Shown piece by piece: positions 12,881 to 25,743 of a DNA stretch of 64,000 nt. Source of the stretch: Sycobia sp. Sy_11 (Eukaryota; Arthropoda; Insecta; Hymenoptera; Epichrysomallidae); assembly GCA_018907035.1 (NCBI GenBank), contig JACCIC010000053.1, positions 1,065,001 through 1,129,000 on the forward strand, written 5' to 3'. Position numbers and translations under genes: made by a program. Each line of letters begins with the position of its first letter. Within the stretch, counting starts at the first letter, position 1. The notes under the pieces were generated by a model that did no database searches, was not told where the DNA came from, and worked only from the letters and a program-made list of their open reading frames with translations.

Positions 12881-15796
12881 CAATCCAATGTAAGATAATA
12901 CAAATGGATTTATTGAATGATTTTATCTAGGGAACGTGAGCCTTTAGCTATTCTAAGATTCGAGTGAAAGTGAAAAGTCACGCATGTATATATAACTAAT
13001 AATAACTATAGCCTACGAATTACTGAAAATGTCATTCCAGGGACTTTTACGAAACGGTGTAGGCGTTAGGGTCCTTCGTGTCATTTGATTTTGTGTCGAA
13101 AAATCGGTCGATGGGGCAGGCTGTCTGCGACAAGTTGTTTCGAGACGGAAAAGGATGAGAGGGGGTTACATGTGTCTTAGATATGGAAGAGCCTTATAGA
13201 TAATAATACAAGCGAGGCTCGTTTTTGCGATAATAAGAGCTATTTCACTTAATCTGGTCGTAATTTATCACCCGTATTATCTGATAATCGCTCATCATTG
13301 CTAGATATACTTATCCATAGTTTGAGAAGTATTAGAGTCACTCTCTGTAATTTAATAAAGTAGTTGTTAATCTTTTGCCAACAATCGAATTACTTCAACA
13401 TACATATATTTGTCCATTTTAACGGACAACTGTAGTAACTCATTTTATTTGACTATATCCAATATTCAATTTCTCGCAATATTTATATATCTATATATGC
13501 TAGTTTAAAAAATTACCAATTGTCAACAAATATGCATAACAATAAGATTGTACGGAAGGGCTCAAACACAAAGTTTATCTGGTATATAAATTGTTAAAGT
13601 AACAAGCAATTATCGATCGTTACCAATATTGCTCGATCAACTACAACGCCAACAATTAGTGGGAGCGTACATGTGAGGAAGACGAGCGTAGATTCGCGTC
13701 TCGATTGTCACTAACAAAGAGGTGTTAACGTATTTTATTCACGGATTTTATTCGAATGGAGTGACTTCATTTTAATTACCTCTAAAATGAGCCATTTAAT
13801 GTTTTAGGACCTGATACATCCAATTCTAAGATATAGTATACTTTCCTACTTATAGTCAGTAACGAAATGAAAATCCCTATTTCTGGATATGGAATCGAAT
13901 AAAGTTTAATATTTAAATTTAAAAAAGTTCCATTGAATGTATGATCGCGGATGCAGTTTCTTTATGATTCAAAAATTCAAATCTTACGATTGTATTATAT
14001 CCTGAGAATGCGTTCACATTATGCCTTAAAATTTTACAGGGCACATTATGTAGAATTATAATTCCCTCACTCCATCTGCAATAAATACGTCACCAATATC
14101 TGATTGCCTTTTTTTAATGGTATGATAATGACGAGATCTATTATAGAAAACGAGGTCTCCGAAAAAATTTGCCAGAAAGGATATCGAACAAGTAACACAG
14201 CACACCTCGTTTTCGTTGTAGCGGCTACTTGTCCATTTATTCTAATTATTTATCGAAACTAGGTTACAATCTTCACTTTACCAATTTCTATACTCTCGAG
14301 CAATGACCGAATAATAAAAAACGATTCCTTACTGATCAAAATGGATATTGACTTTTTATTAGAACTTTTTTGTTCCTATTCCAATATGATACTTCGATCA
14401 AGAACTCTAGTCAAACATATATTGAGGCTTACGGAGAAATGACGAAAACCACGTGCCTTAAGAGAAACTTAGCTAAATGAACATTTGACCAAAAAGGCAT
14501 TTAACAAAAAAATACTGCTGCTAAATCTTTCCTCAATGCTGCATCGCGGCGGTGAGGTCTGTGCATTTGCTTAAAAGGTTTTCGGTAAAACGTCCATTCC
14601 ATAAAATAAATTTGTTTTCTTATCCGTTGCATTAACTGTCCATTCGGCTATGTCTTTTTTTGACCAAGTGGCATGCAATCAAAAGATTTTGGTGAAGTGT
14701 GTTTATGAGTCACAGAAATCTCATTCAGCTGCAGTGCATTACATATACCTCAAACATGAATTTTTGAAGGAACAAGTTTCGAACTTGATTTTTATAAAAT
14801 GTACGATTTCACTTGGAAAATTTTACATAACATGACAATTCGAGGCACATTACATAAGAATTACGTTTGCGAATCAGTGAAATACGACGAATATAGTAAT
14901 GATTATGAGTCATGACAGACCTTGAATAAAGATTACGCTGCATGAACATCTGAGTTGGAATCGTTATAGACATTTAAAAATCTAAATCGACCAATGAGGC
15001 CACACCAGATATGACGACTCTTCGATTTGATCCATATAGAATCTTATCTGATGTAATCTAAGTACTGTACTATGGAAACACTAATCTAAGTAGTGTACTA
15101 TGGAAAATTAGCGCTTCTTTACTCATAATTAGTATTTCTAATTAATTGTTCGATCTTAATGTATACTGCCTTCAACTTCAAATGAAAATCGTTAAAAGAA
15201 TTTGTATTTGCGAATGCACGTTTCATAGAAGGTTTTTATTTTAAATATCAGATTCTTTCTTTGAAATGGACGCCTAGAATACGAGTTTTCATGGAAACAT
15301 TTTCATTGACTCGACAATAGGGCCAAAATAAATTACACGAATGAACTTCTATGTAAAGAAAATATCATATCTCGGAAATAGAACAGCCTTCGTTACTAAA
15401 AATGTACAATTGTCCGTTTAGGCACGCTACTAACCATAATCTCACGTAATTTTTTTTTTATTTTTTAGTTGAAGTATACTTTTATTGCAAATAAAAAGTT
15501 TAATATAACTTAAAATAAGTGCGGAACCTTTCAAGTGTTGGAGAAATTATTGATTTCTCTTATGAATATGCTTTAGTTACTGATATTTTTATTAATCCAA
15601 AAAATTACTATTATCATTATTTTAATTTTCATTATACAGCAACGAAAAAAAAACAATTGACCCTATGAGGAATAGATATCTTTTAAAAGTACAGGTAACA
15701 TTATTACTATTTATAAAACATAATGTTTTACTTTATCTTTTGCACACAGTGATACAAGTTACACGGGGCTGGCAAACAATAAAGCTGTCTGTTGGC

Positions 15797-15866
15797 TATA
15801 TAAGGCCCCCTCGCAGCCCTGAACTGTACGCGTCAAGCTTCACCAAAGCCAAAGACAATCATGCCT
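15797..15866 (+). promoter_or_regulatory. Isolated TATA-promoter-like patch with short leader
   Basis: TATATAAG at 15797-15804 is followed by a GC-rich leader, a possible initiator TCAAGC at 15833-15838, then ATGCCT at 15861-15866 directly followed by GTAAGA, a donor-like sequence. The surrounding kilobases are AT-rich. The layout resembles insect genes with a TATA box and a tiny first coding exon (common in cuticle protein genes). I find no matching downstream exon, so the patch may be a relic or chance. Confidence 0.3.
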
Positions 15867-16627
15867 GTAAGACAACTTTTATTTCTTTTTGTTCAACATA
15901 AAAAATGTCTTATTCATCAGCAAACTGCACTTTACATTCGACTCTAAAAAATAATCCCTGTGTTAAGATCATAAGATTTCATTTAATAATCATAAGATTT
16001 TCATAATAAATATTATATTCCAATAAGCATTAAATATAGCTGGTTTACGGTTTAAAGTGGCTTCGGCGATTTTTAATGCAAATACTCGAGTATATGAAAA
16101 TTGACCAGAGAAGATTTTGATGAATAAAATTTTCAACGCGTTCAAGAAGAAGCAACAAAAATAGTTGTAGTTATTAAAGATTCTCATAGAATGAAATCTT
16201 GAATTCTAACTATAAACTTATCCATTAAATGATAATATAAAATCGCATGGGTAGAATCGTGAAAAATATACATTTTCTATATAAATTCTTAATATAAATT
16301 ACTTTTCATTCATGTATTGAGGTTACAGGGGATAAGTATATATTTAATTTTTTTTAACTGTAATTGAAAAAAAATTGTATAATTAATGATAATAAGATTT
16401 GCCGTGTGTTATTTGAGATGGCAGCCGTCGCTGAAGATATATCTGATTCATACGATGTACGTCGTATATTTATTACACTAACTTACGTTTGTTGATAGAA
16501 AATACAATCATCAAATAACAAGAGTATACCGTATTTATACGAAATATTAAATTAATAAATATTTTTTCATCATTTTAACCAACAAATCGCACCTTCACCG
16601 ATTGATTCCGGTTCTCGCGGAGAAAAA

Positions 16628-16750
16628 TATAGTCCTTACCTAGTACGAAAAGGCTTTTTTACGAACCTCGTTACAACCCTCGGCTTCGTCTAGAGCCGCA
16701 AACCTCTCATCTCGTAAATAAAGCCTTTCCGTGCCCGGTAAGAAATGTAC
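16628..16750 (-). repeat. Dispersed fold-back repeat, copy A
   Basis: On the minus strand it reads GGGCACGGAAAGGCTTTATT, then AGAGGTTT, AGACGAAGCC and AGGTAAGGACTATA. Two inverted arms of about 19-20 bases (16646-16664 and 16712-16731) can fold back. A clearly related copy lies in opposite orientation at 31851-31970. I cannot assign it to a named family. Confidence 0.7.
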
Positions 16751-16766
16751 TATTATAGGTCTTATA

Positions 16767-17133
16767 GTATGTATACTGTAATTTATTATACTAAAATAAT
16801 TACAGTCAGACTGTTCTTGTTTACTATCACCCCCGAAGAATCTGAAATATAAAATGATACTACTAAGGAGACAATTCAATTAGATTAAAAATTAAAAAGT
16901 AGCGTTCGAAACGTCGGGCATCAAATGGAAATTTAAATTTAAGTTGATGGTGGCAGTCAGGTTGTCCTTCGCGAACATAGAATTAGATTAAAAATTAAAA
17001 ATAATAAAACTAATAAAAATAAGTTAATGTTATTTTTAGTAGTAATTTCTATTTCAGATTTTTTTGAGGATCAGCACAAACAAGGACAGTCTGACTGTCA
17101 TTGTTTCAGTAGAATATATTATAGTATAAAGAC
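16767..17133. repeat. Imperfect inverted repeat next to fold-back copy A
   Basis: Arms are 16767-16863 and 17036-17133. Both contain ATTTCAGATT, AAACAAG and ACAGTCTGACTGT in the inverted sense. Between them a 21-base AT-rich word occurs twice as a direct repeat (16878-16898 and 16981-17001). This suggests a decayed mobile element, with copy A abutting its left side. Confidence 0.6.
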
Positions 17134-17965
17134 AGTAAGAGTGCAATTTTTAATTTTTAATGATTCAAAATCTTGTATTCAAATATTATACAATTGTAAG
17201 CCTATATTTTATACTCTGAAAATTCCTAAGTGACTATCATATTTTATTTTAAAAATACGCTTGGAATTTGCTTCTAACCTAAGTTTTAGTAGTTTCATTG
17301 AGTAAAAGAATTTTGTTTTTAATTCTCATGCGTATATGTATATTGCGTATCACTGTTAAAACAATTTTTTACTAATTTTTACTAAAACTATTTTCACTTA
17401 CATTACCTGAAATTTTCTTTTTCAACTAAGAGATTCAGTAATTTTTCCTTCTTCGGTATAATTGATTCTAGTAGTATAATTGATGCTAGTTTCTCACATA
17501 CTCCAAAACTAAGCCATTATGAAAAAAGGTATTAATTGCTCGTTACCGCTCCTGTATACACAATCTAGACAATTGTTCAATTGAAATTGTCGGCAATGTC
17601 CGGAAAAGCCAAAAGAAATTGTAGCAGAATGTTTGTTAAAACGAAGATTTGCCCAGATATCTGCTATGAACGTTAGTTTGAATGCTAAGTATACATATAC
17701 GTGCATTAAATGTTCTTTAAACTTTTACCTCTACGTGTTATTAGCTGTAAAACAAACAATTAAAATCTACGCTGTCAAAAAAGTGGAATAAAAAAGTCCG
17801 CGTAGATTAAATTTAAGTTACATATATTACGTATTGTATTATATGAAAATGCAATTTAAATTGATATAAATGTATCAATATGTATCAATATACATACGTT
17901 TTAATATATTTAATTATATATATATATATATATATTATATAAGGAATGACATTATATACATATAT

Positions 17966-18016
<51 letters not shown>

Positions 18017-18555
18017 GTTAATATAGAAGGAAGTGGATGACAAAATTTAATTAAGAATCATATATACTAGATCTGATAAATTATAGTTTTATCAATCTAT
18101 TAACTATTCTTACATGTGTTATATTAGTATGTGGTAAAAAGTTAACTTATATAAAATTTTATTTGCATTAAATTTGATTAGTTTGTAATTAATTTTTCAT
18201 TATTATATATATCTTCGTACATAATCTATGCCTTGATAAATTGGAATATGTAATTAAATGGAGTCTGCTAATACAACTAATTATATATATATATTAATTT
18301 TCTTCTGAATATTCAATCATTGAGATGGAACTGGATTTTTATTTACTTATATTGTATTTGTAAAAGAAAAACTATTTTTAATAAATTTTTAGAATCATGC
18401 TCAAATTAATTCTTCCTAATATTCTGATCACTTTTGAAAATAAAAAGTCGTATATTTACCTTATCAATGGGATACAATGTTGCAGATAGTTACAATTACT
18501 TTTAGTTTTCAGATATAAATTCCCATTGATAAGTAACGCCGTAATGGTGATAATG

Positions 18556-18592
<37 letters not shown>

Positions 18593-19420
18593 CACTAATT
18601 CCCCATTATAATAATTACGAGTTGATAGAACAGTAGGTGGCATTAGCTTCTGTCCTGCAATAGCCGACGATTTAATTTATAACGCTGAATTTTTACTACA
18701 TATAGCTGTACGACATGATTTATTATTCGTCATTTCGCTATCCGTCTTGTCATCAAAGTCATCGGATTCAAAGCTACCTGAATCCTTTTTTTTCTCAATG
18801 CTAAGCAACATATATTCATATACGCGAGGTGTCGGTATCCCATTCGCGTTTAACAAATAATCTCAGCTGTAGATTTTAATTTGGAGTTTTACTCGGTGCA
18901 ATATAACTACCGTATACGCTGAAAGCTGCCGTTAAGATTCTATTGCTAATATAATTTGTCTTAGTGTTACACGAGGAATTTTTCGGAAATACTTTCTCGA
19001 AACATAATTATATTCTTGAGAATGCAAGGTTTTGTTTTTAAAATAATATTCATACATGTCGAATAAATTTATAATACATGTACAGTTTTAGAATCGTATA
19101 ACATTTTTAGAAAGGATTTTTTGGTATTGACGCAAAATTTTAATTTGAATTATGAGAGTTGCCAAGGATTTCAGAACATTTGTTCAACTATCAATTTCAT
19201 TGGAGAATCGACTTAAGGTTTACAAAGAAAATGCACAGCTATGAAAAAATTCCAATTCGTGTGCATCGCTGACGAATAATCTTTAGAGAACGCTAAAAGT
19301 GTTTATCCCTGTGTTCAACCATCTCTAGGCCCATCTTTTTCTTTACGACGAATAATAACTTTTCCATGAAAAAAAAAGGGGGAAAATAGAAAAGAAAAGA
19401 TAAAAAAATACTAAAAATAC

Positions 19421-20393
19421 ACTCTTTCGCCGCGTATCGAGTCCTCGCCGCCCCTCTTACATATACGGCATACCCTCCGGCCAATAATACACGCTCCCAT
19501 ACGTCCCGAATTCGGGCGAAAATCAATTACCGTGCCGAATGCGGGACCCTCCCTCGTCCCCCTTACCCTTACGGAAGTGACCCGTGCGGGTACCCCAAAG
19601 ACATGTATATATATATATAGACCTAGCGAAAATTCCGGAAATCGTCCTCGGAGAAAGCGACGGCGGGGACGGCGCGACGCGCGGCACCGCCGTCGCTTAG
19701 CATAGATTATTCCCCGCGGGACGGACGATAATTCATCCGTCGGCCGTCATCGCCTCTCTATACCGAGGGTATATATATATATATATACGCACATAGCCGC
19801 CGGAAAGGGTGCAAGACGCGCTTGTGGGAGGGAGCGCAGCATCTGCGCGCCACGCGCACTCTGTATTACTTTTAAAAATCACGAGAGCCCGTCGCTTCCG
19901 GCGCGTCGCGATGAAAGAGTACTGGACTCGTATCGCCGAAGACGTATAAATATAAAGATCGAATCTCTCCCTGTCCCCGGCGGCGCGAGCATTGGACGTT
20001 ATTCCATTGCATTGCGCTTGTGTGCGTGCCTCGGAGCGCCTAGGTGCGTTTGCAAAGTGCCCCCGGGGCGGGAGGCTATGCGCGCGCGCGCGCGGGTGTT
20101 CGGCTACTGTATGTGCCGAGACGATGACGTGTCCGCGGCCTGAGAGATGGGCCACAGATGTGGGTTACAAAGGGCCGAACCGCTCGGACCATCGGGGAAA
20201 CGCGGACAGTCACCGCGAGAGGTATACGGTACGGAGGCGGAAGAGAGAGAGAGAGAGAGGGAGAGACAGAATGAGAGGAGTGTAAGGTATAAGAGACTGG
20301 GTGGGGAGAGGGAGGAACAAGGAGTGGCAGAGAATTGTCATTAGCCGTTCGAGTATTGCCGGGCCGCAATGTGGTGGTGAAGACTTTAATATG

Positions 20394-20441
<48 letters not shown>

Positions 20442-20960
20442 CGCGAGAGGGACAGCAACCCAGTATGTCCCCAAATAAAGCTCTAGCGCGCTTGCAGAGG
20501 TTCGACTATATAATGCGCACGGAGGGGGTGGGGCGGGGTCAGATGCTGACCCCTCGACGCTCAACAATTGACTCAATAATCTCAATTTGCCACCGTCTTA
20601 TATTGTAGTGATCTCGGGCGCCACCCGGGGCCGCGCAACTTATTCGCTGTTTGGACACGTGCGTGCGTGCCCAGAGGGATGCCACCTACCATACAATACA
20701 CCGACCCGCAATCGTATATACAGATACAGTCATCCGATCGAGGCACCACCACACGTATATGCCGGTGTTTCTCTCGTCCCGCCCATTGTGCCTCTTATGC
20801 CCAGTGCATCGTGCACGGGCCAAAGTGTCAACGGGTCTGCGCGCAGTTTTATTATACGCGGACACATACACACTTAACTTTATTGCCCCGCAGCGTGTGA
20901 CGAGTTAGATATTTATTGCCAAACCGGTGACGTTACACGTACTGCACGGCGGAGAGGGTT
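19421..20960. other. GC-rich island with simple repeats
   Basis: (CG)n at 20082-20094, (GA)n 20244-20259 and 20396-20438, short (TA)n near 19770. No gene recognised. Confidence 0.55.
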
Positions 20961-23380
20961 TGCTTACATGATCGACGGGATGATTTTGCGGTTTGGAGCC
21001 GATTGAGAGTAGTCCGTACGTCGCAAATGTGTTTACAACGTCGGCTAAATGTATGCGGTATATGTTGAAACTTATTGCGAAGCACGTGTGTTGCCATGGA
21101 ATGGGAAAATCGCGAGAAACTTTCTCTATGTGTTAAATTAAAAATAAGGAAAGATCCTAAATACCCATAATGTAATGAATTCACAATGATGTGTAAATAA
21201 CTCCTTTTTTTTTTATAAATAAGGTTATTTTAAAATAATAAAATTAAATGCTTCATTCGCGGCTAATATTCCGGTATTAAACGTCATTGAATGATAGGTG
21301 TCAATTATGTGCTGACGGACGGCAAAGTGCAACCGAGTCGATGGTATACCCAAACATATCGACTTAATCCCATTGAACCGGCTTACGACACCTCGACCGG
21401 TCTTTAATCTCAAAATGCCCAAACACCTACGAGGCTAATCCCGTCCCACTCGGTATCCCTTACTTAAATCAACGAAAAATATTTCCCTTGAGAGGTGGGT
21501 GAGGATTAAGTAAGACCAGTAGCTTTGTAATAGAGATTATTTGTACAAGGGGATCGGTGGCATTATTTTCACGACTGGGGTTGCATATGCAAATTAATTA
21601 CATCCATACAATGAATCCTTTCTTTTTTGTTATTAATAAATCATACATTTGAGATTTTGTAAGAGTATTTCGGAAGAAATTTTTTTTCACATATTCGACT
21701 GTTCGTATAAGTTCGTGAGTTCGTATTTTTGAACGAAGTAATAAGTAGAACGTAAACGTAATTATGTAAATTGTGCCCCAGTCGCGATTTAACGAAATGT
21801 ATGCAATGCGGCGGTGGATGTAATTCAAGTGACTCTGACAGTGCTTTGGGATCTTAAAACTAGTCTACTGAATGACTTATTGCGTATAGAGCAAAGGAAA
21901 TGCAATTAAAAGCTATAATACAAACTATATAACAGTAGCTATGCACCAACTCATCAGGCATAACAATATCGAGGTACTAAAATTAGGTAATTTTAAAATA
22001 ATACAAAAAAGATTGTAATGTCATATTTCTTTACCATATTTCTAATATTTGTAATGAATGATATTTTACAGACTTTCCTTCTCAATCCTCTAATTTTTAA
22101 TTATGAATTAGTAAAAGCTACCGGAATCAATTACAAATTGTATCAGCGACGAAATGAATCATCGCTGAATTCGTTAATCCATGGACACATGTGAATTGAA
22201 TCGATGAGATAAGAATTTATTATATGAATTTACTGGATAAATCAAGATTGAATTCATAAATTTAATTGATGAACTCAACAATATATACTATATATTAATA
22301 TATACTAATTAGCTAGCTATATAATAACGTATATTATATAATAATATATACTAATTTGCTAGCGCATTATATATTAAAATTCAGTAATATTCGCTGACGA
22401 GGATTGATCCTAATAATATATGGATGATACATTTGGTCTAGATTCAGCGAGAAAATTCTGATCACTTTTATAATGTGATCTAATTAAATTTTAGGGTCTA
22501 TCTATCGTCCATTCTCAAGATATGGTAAAGTTAATAATTTTATGTGATAAATATTGTATTTTGTTTATGTATTTTTTATAATGTTTAACATCGCTCTGTT
22601 TATGTTGCCAAATTCTGGTGTTGAATGCGCGACGGAGATCTATTATGTTTGTAAACAAAGTACATATAAATTTTTACAGCGGCAATAGTGTCAATCGTCT
22701 GAGAACGGGACTTTATCGCGATTGCTCTAGCGATCGAGCAATCGTAGACCTCTGATATTCATTTTAGGCGAATGATTTTCTTTTTATTTGTTATAGGAAA
22801 TTCTGCAGTTAGAGCACTGGTATAGCGAAATATTAATGAATTTCAGAAAATAGAGTTCCCATGAGTCAATATCTGTAAAGGTGTGATTGCTTAATTACAT
22901 TGTCAATTTCAATTCGGACAATTGAAAATTACTACCGAAATGAACTGATATTAAGGAAATCAATAAAGATTTTTACAGTCAGTATAAAACCAATAAAAAT
23001 ATTTATTACTTTGGTCAATTGATAACATTACTTAGGTCCAAGTTGTTAATACGTGTATAGACTTGTTATAAATTCAATCGAGTCTAAAGTAAGAAACTAA
23101 ACTAGAGATTTGTAGACGTACATTTATTGAAACTTTTTTATTCGCAATAAATATTATTACATTCTATAAACTTTGTTCGAGCGCGCCGATTTTTAAATAA
23201 AAAATCATATGCTCGAACATCTCTGATTATACCTAAAAAAGTACCAGATCATGGGTAGAGGAGAGTGTTAAGTCCTAAAACTTTACAGGGCTCCTTTTAA
23301 AGGTATAATAATAATGGCCTCGCTCAATTCGGACCAAATTCGTCAGTCAAGTGTCATGGTTCTTTTTACAGTGAGTGGAA
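20961..23380. other. AT-rich stretch before the pb exon
   Basis: It contains a pair of CTAATTAGC / CTAATTTGC words (22297-22317, 22343-22363) and the forkhead-like module at 22648-22680. The rest shows no coding signal. Confidence 0.5.
22648..22680 (+). promoter_or_regulatory. Forkhead-like module, copy 1 (pb intron)
   Basis: TTTGTAAACAAAG followed by a CATA.AAATTTTTACAGC block. A near-identical copy lies at 44700-44730. TGTAAACA is the forkhead consensus. A regulatory role is inferred from the duplication only. Confidence 0.4.
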
Positions 23381-23590
23381 TTTATAGAGGTATAACCGTC
23401 CATATGTAACAATTAAACGACCTTCCAAATTCGAACACCCCGTATACTCGAACGGCAAGGTAATTACGAGCAACATCATCGCCCCCGCATTCACTTCCCA
23501 TCGATTTCTCGCCCCATGCCTTACGTACGAACCACCGCGTCATCGCGAACCCTAACTCCGCGTTCACCCATCCTCTCTCGTCGTTCTTAC

Positions 23591-23757
23591 CTTGCTGGCT
23601 GCTCTTCCTCGTCGTCTTCTTCTCCTTCATCCAGGGATACTCGGGCACGTTGACCACGGTGCCGTCCGGCCCGACCCCGTGCTGCTCCATCATCCCGTGA
23701 TAGCCGGCGTGATGCACCGCGCCCGGGCTCATCGGCGCCCCGGGCGAGTGCTGCTGC

Positions 23758-23793
<36 letters not shown>

Positions 23794-23915
23794 ATCGGCC
23801 CGCCGCCCTCGGCGCCGGGCATCTGCGGCAGGGCCGTCATGAACTCGGCCATCGATGGCTGGCTGCTGATGAAGCCGGTCTCGGGACCGCCGGCGGCCGC
23901 CCCGACGACCTCCAT
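23591..23915 (-). CDS. pb: proboscipedia (Hox2) first coding exon, 5' part of gene only
   Basis: This exon encodes the N-terminal part of a Hox2-class homeodomain transcription factor, a nuclear protein that in insects specifies labial and maxillary appendages. It encodes 108 residues plus one base. Residues 12-30 contain FISSQPSMAEFMTALP, the Hox2 N-terminal signature. A Gln run (11 in a row, then PQQ) follows at about residues 42-55. The hexapeptide YPWMKEKK, which binds the Extradenticle cofactor, lies at about residues 93-100, followed by TTRKSSQQ. The exon ends with a strong donor, CAAG|GTAAGA, at 23590. The start chosen is the ATG at 23913-23915 (G at -3, G at +4), just before the conserved motif. 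The frame stays open upstream to another ATG at 24303-24305, but that stretch is Gly/Ala/Pro-rich and I see no Hox2 motif in it. The homeobox exon is not visible in the window. The family assignment is very secure; the exact start is less so. Confidence 0.93.
23750..23793 (-). repeat. CAG trinucleotide tract coding polyglutamine in pb
   Basis: A run of CTG on the plus strand (CAG on the coding strand) encodes 11 consecutive Gln and then a Pro-Gln-Gln step. It lies between the N-terminal Hox2 motif and the hexapeptide, a linker that varies in length in this family. Confidence 0.9.
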
Positions 23916-24425
23916 CCCGACGACGGGCCCGCCCGCCGGGTGGGCCCCGTGCGGTGGCAGCACCGCACCGGCCCCGGCCCCCGCGGCGACCGAGGCCAGC
24001 CAGAAGCCACCGCTGCCGACGCCCCCGCCGCCGTCGGCAGCCAGGACGGGGCCTGACGGCGGCGTCGGGGAGCGCGTTATCGTCCTCGCGAGCTCGACCG
24101 CCGCCGCAGCGGCCGCCGCCGACGAGTCCACCTGCGGGCAGTAGGCCGACGGCTCGGCGACGCCGCCGCCGCCACCGCCGCTGCTGCTCCCGCCGCCGCG
24201 CCCGGGCAGCCGGCCCGGGTAGCTCGGCTCGTAGAGGTAGCGGGAGGGGCAGTCGTCGACCCCGACGGCCAGCGGCTCCTCGATGCCCCGATGAATGCCG
24301 CGCATCAATGGAGGAGGAGGAGGATCGGCAGGGCGAAATGGGGGATCCAGGGGAGGGGGCGCTGCCACGGGATCTACACCCTTTTGCCCGAGCGGCGGCG
24401 CATTCCTCGGAGATACGCGCGTCAA

Positions 24426-25005
24426 ACAGCCGTACAGGGGACCCTGGGCCGTGCACTCGAGAAATACGGGGTATTGCGGCTATCTCAAGTTGTTGTAGCA
24501 CAGTTGCGTATGCAAGATTATGAAATTTACGTATCGTCTGGAGTGTTGGATCGATCTCGAAGCCTCTGGTGTACACACATATTACTTTACACTCACTTTA
24601 GCCGATCGTCATAATAGTCAACGCAGTCGTTATAATGAAAAAAAAAAAAATTTTTCCCGCACAATATTGTCGCCTCCTTTGCACTGAAATCTTCGTGCTC
24701 GCCGTTGTTCACCTCGCCAGGATAAGTCGGCGTCTCTGTACCGCCACGGAAAGCTGCTTCGATCGACGGAGAAGAGATCGTCGAGATTCGCGGACGAAAG
24801 GCAAAACGCCGATCTCGTCAAACGTCCTCCAACCGATCGTGCCGCAAGTGCCTCTCGCTCCCTGTCACAGTACCGCGCGCGCGCGCGCGCGCACGAACAC
24901 ACGCACCGGTTGACGATCCACGAACGGCGACGGTGCACTGCGCAACCCGCGCGAGGCCAGAAAAGTCACCCTGACTAGAGGTGGCTCTCTCTTTCTGCGC
25001 CCGTC

Positions 25006-25059
<54 letters not shown>

Positions 25060-25466
25060 TGTGTGTGTGTGTATCTCCTTTTTCCCCCCGACGCTTCGCG
25101 AGGCGCGTCCCCGTTGTCACTGCTGTCTCTGTCTCGCCGTTCCCGCGACGCAGCGCCGATCTAGCCGCCCGCCGCCGCCACCGCCGCTGCTGCTGCTGCA
25201 GCAGCAGAAGCAGCAGCAGCTAGCCCGCGGCCCTTGGGGCCGGCCTCCGCGCGCGTCGGCCCCCGTCCCGCTCCTACGGCCGCGGCCGCGACCCGTCACG
25301 TGAGTCGCCGAGTCGGGCCAATGGGCGCCCGGTACCGGCTCTGCCCTCCCGTCGAGTGGGCGGGCGCGGCGCGACGCGCTCGGTCTATATATATATATAT
25401 ATATATATATAAATACGTTGCGCGTATATCTACCTCCGCCGCGCGTGAGAGCGAGAGAGGGCACGG

Positions 25467-25522
<56 letters not shown>

Positions 25523-25687
25523 TATGTAAGCACGGAGGTGCGAGCGCGAGCTCTCTGCGGCCACCAGTCGGGAGGGAGCGGTGACGAAGAAGGAGAGAAA
25601 GAGAGAGAGGGGCAGAGGAACTGAACTGGCACCTCTACACGGCGCGAGACTCCGAGCAAGATCCTATATACCTGCGTATATGTACAG

Positions 25688-25743
<56 letters not shown>

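Larger units (their letters stand above)
12881..19420. other. Long AT-rich stretch
   Basis: It holds the TATA-like patch (15.8 kb) and the fold-back/inverted repeats (16.6-17.1 kb) listed separately, plus (TA)n at 17914-17935 and 17954-18013 and (AAT)n at 18555-18589. Otherwise nothing was seen. Confidence 0.55.
1..23590 (-). other. pb: Inferred pb first intron (continues past left edge)
   Basis: The pb exon ends in a good donor at 23590, so sequence to the left should be intron. On the minus strand I looked by eye for the Hox2 homeobox (coding for YLCRPRRIE and [14 protein letters not shown]) and found neither half. The homeobox exons are therefore probably left of position 1, making this intron at least 23 kb. 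The alternative, an exon I overlooked, cannot be excluded without a translated search. The contents are described in separate entries. Confidence 0.6.

Noticed and set aside
23587..24576. 329-codon Arg/Ala-rich frame overlapping pb on the same strand
   Set aside because: It is a shifted-frame shadow of the pb exon, without Hox motifs.
25619..25670. Minus-strand TCAGTT initiator with TATATAGG as a pb promoter
   Set aside because: The TATA-like box is about 48 bases upstream of the initiator, too far for a normal core promoter, and lies next to a (TA)n array.
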